Shown here: positions 4,341 to 5,139 of the stretch, in pieces
Numbering within the stretch: the stretch's first letter is position 1
Layout: each line of letters begins with the position of its first letter
NCBI GenBank assembly: GCA_947167535.1
Contig: CAMVIL010000122.1
Coordinates: 1 to 5,139, forward strand
Length of the DNA stretch: 5,139 nt
Direction of reading: 5' to 3'
Source of the DNA: an uncultured Ruminococcus sp.
Lineage (GTDB): Bacteria > Bacillota > Clostridia > Oscillospirales > Ruminococcaceae
Position numbers and translations under genes: made by a program
The notes under the pieces: model-generated
Databases searched by the model: none
What the model was told of the DNA's origin: nothing
Seen by the model: the letters and a program-made list of their open reading frames with translations, nothing else

Positions 4341-5139
4341 TTACAGGCTCTCGATCATTTTGTCAAGCCCTTCGCAGAAAATATCGTAGGTGAACTTCTC
4401 CAGCACTCTTTCTCTGCCAGCACTGCCGAACTTTTCTCTCAGCTCGGGATCGTCCGCCAGCTTCTCCAGTGCCTCAGCGTATGCCTTGCTGTCGGAATTG
4501 GGACACTCAAGCCCCGTCACGTCCTTGACGTTCACGTAATTGACTCCGCTTCCGGGTATCGTGAATGTCACCGCAGGCTTGCCGAAATACATTCCCTCAG
4601 CAAGCGCTATGCCGAATGCCTCGTTCTTTGTGACCGAGGGGAAGCAGAAAACGTCACAGGCAAGCAGGCAGGCTATCAGCTCGTTGTCGCTGATCTTACC
4701 GAGAAAATGCACCTTGCTGTCGCCCTGCGCTTCCTTCTTCAGCAATCCGGTCAGCTCGCCCTGTCCGCCTATCAGTATGGCAAATCTGTCGTCGAGATAT
4801 CTGCTGGCTTCCACAAGCTTTATGAAACCCTTGTAGGGAATATGCCTGCCGAGTCCGAAGCAGATGACCTTGTCCTTGTACTTGTTCCGTATTTTCTTCG
4901 AGAGCTCCTCGATCTCGGGAGTGACCTTCAGACGCTCGTTGTTGATGCAGTTGGGGATAACGGTACACTTATCCTTGAAGCGACTCAGGAACGGACTGCC
5001 CTTGATGTAGTTGGGGCTGGTCGCCACGATCTTGTCCGCTCTCTGTAAAAGCTCTATGTTCTGAGCATAGAAGAACTTCGAGAGTATCTTCTGCTTTGTG
5101 ATATCAAGATGCCAGTAGACCACCAGCTTGAAATCCATC
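4341..5139 (-). CDS. GT4-type (GT-B fold) glycosyltransferase, N-terminus outside the window
   Basis: Cytoplasmic or membrane-associated glycosyltransferase that adds a sugar from a nucleotide donor to a glycan intermediate; donor and acceptor cannot be read from the sequence. The visible 265 residues start inside the protein: VVYWHLDITKQKIL matches the WHSDIVKQK-type segment normally found about 110 residues in, so the Met at 5138 is probably internal and the N-terminal Rossmann domain is missing. Other marks, counted from that Met, are ADKIVATSPNYIKGSPFL (34-51), VIPNCI (60-65), and the donor-phosphate loop GLGRHIPYKG (95-104) with R98 and K103. The EX7E motif follows in NEAFGIALAEG with E173 and E181, then PGSGVNYVN (195-203). 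Family members are typically about 360-380 residues. It ends in TAA with its own terminator. The WHxDI...SPNY segments resemble rhamnosyl/mannosyltransferase-type enzymes, which would suit the rhamnose operon, but this is only suggestive. Confidence 0.9.
   Translation of the reverse strand, partial: MDFKLVVYWHLDITKQKILSKFFYAQNIELLQRADKIVATSPNYIKGSPFLSRFKDKCTVIPNCINNERLKVTPEIEELSKKIRNKYKDKVICFGLGRHIPYKGFIKLVEASRYLDDRFAILIGGQGELTGLLKKEAQGDSKVHFLGKISDNELIACLLACDVFCFPSVTKNEAFGIALAEGMYFGKPAVTFTIPGSGVNYVNVKDVTGLECPNSDSKAYAEALEKLADDPELREKFGSAGRERVLEKFTYDIFCEGLDKMIESL

Noticed and set aside
1..5139. CRISPR array, tRNA, rRNA, insertion sequence or toxin-antitoxin pair
   Set aside because: No regularly spaced repeats, cloverleaf, rRNA-like segment, transposase motif or terminal inverted repeats were seen on either strand.

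Overview
The window looks like part of a cell-surface polysaccharide locus from a low-to-mid GC Gram-positive bacterium, most likely a Clostridia-class gut or rumen organism of the Ruminococcus type. The grounds are strong AGGAG-type ribosome binding sites, AT-rich intergenic DNA with near-consensus SigA promoters, the rfbA-rfbC-rfbB gene order, and a secreted protein with Ig-like, cohesin-like and fibronectin-III-like segments. The taxonomic call is an inference from style; no rRNA or marker gene is present.

Left part (1-2590, minus strand): an operon read right to left, rfbA - rfbC - rfbB, encoding the first three steps of dTDP-L-rhamnose synthesis (thymidylyltransferase, 3,5-epimerase and 4,6-dehydratase; the epimerase acts third). 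rfbB runs off the left edge, probably only a few residues short of its end. The last gene, rfbD (reductase), is not in the window and would be expected further left. A consensus promoter (TTGACA-18-TATAAT) and a 14-bp perfect palindrome lie ahead of rfbA. At both gene junctions the upstream TAA stop overlaps the downstream Shine-Dalgarno (TAAGGAG).

Middle (2470-3021): a divergent intergenic region of about 550 bp with no convincing protein gene other than a possible 11-codon leader peptide. It holds the two divergent promoters, a 13-bp direct repeat 53 bp apart with an inverted partial copy, and a roughly 136-nt leader before the next gene with several mutually exclusive base-pairing options.

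Right part: a plus-strand secreted protein gene (start 3022) with signal peptide, Ig-like domain, probable cohesin-like beta-sandwich carrying a DxDxDGxxD loop, and a C-terminal FN3-like domain. The FN3 domain is cut by an in-frame TAG (4036-4038), after which the same frame continues for 56 sensible codons to TAA at 4207-4209. This is the most notable oddity: a nonsense mutation, a sequencing error, or UAG readthrough. A UUCG-tetraloop terminator follows. A convergent minus-strand terminator ends a GT4-type glycosyltransferase gene that enters from the right edge. The rhamnose genes and the glycosyltransferase probably serve the same envelope glycan; the secreted protein is a self-contained, oppositely oriented transcription unit between them.
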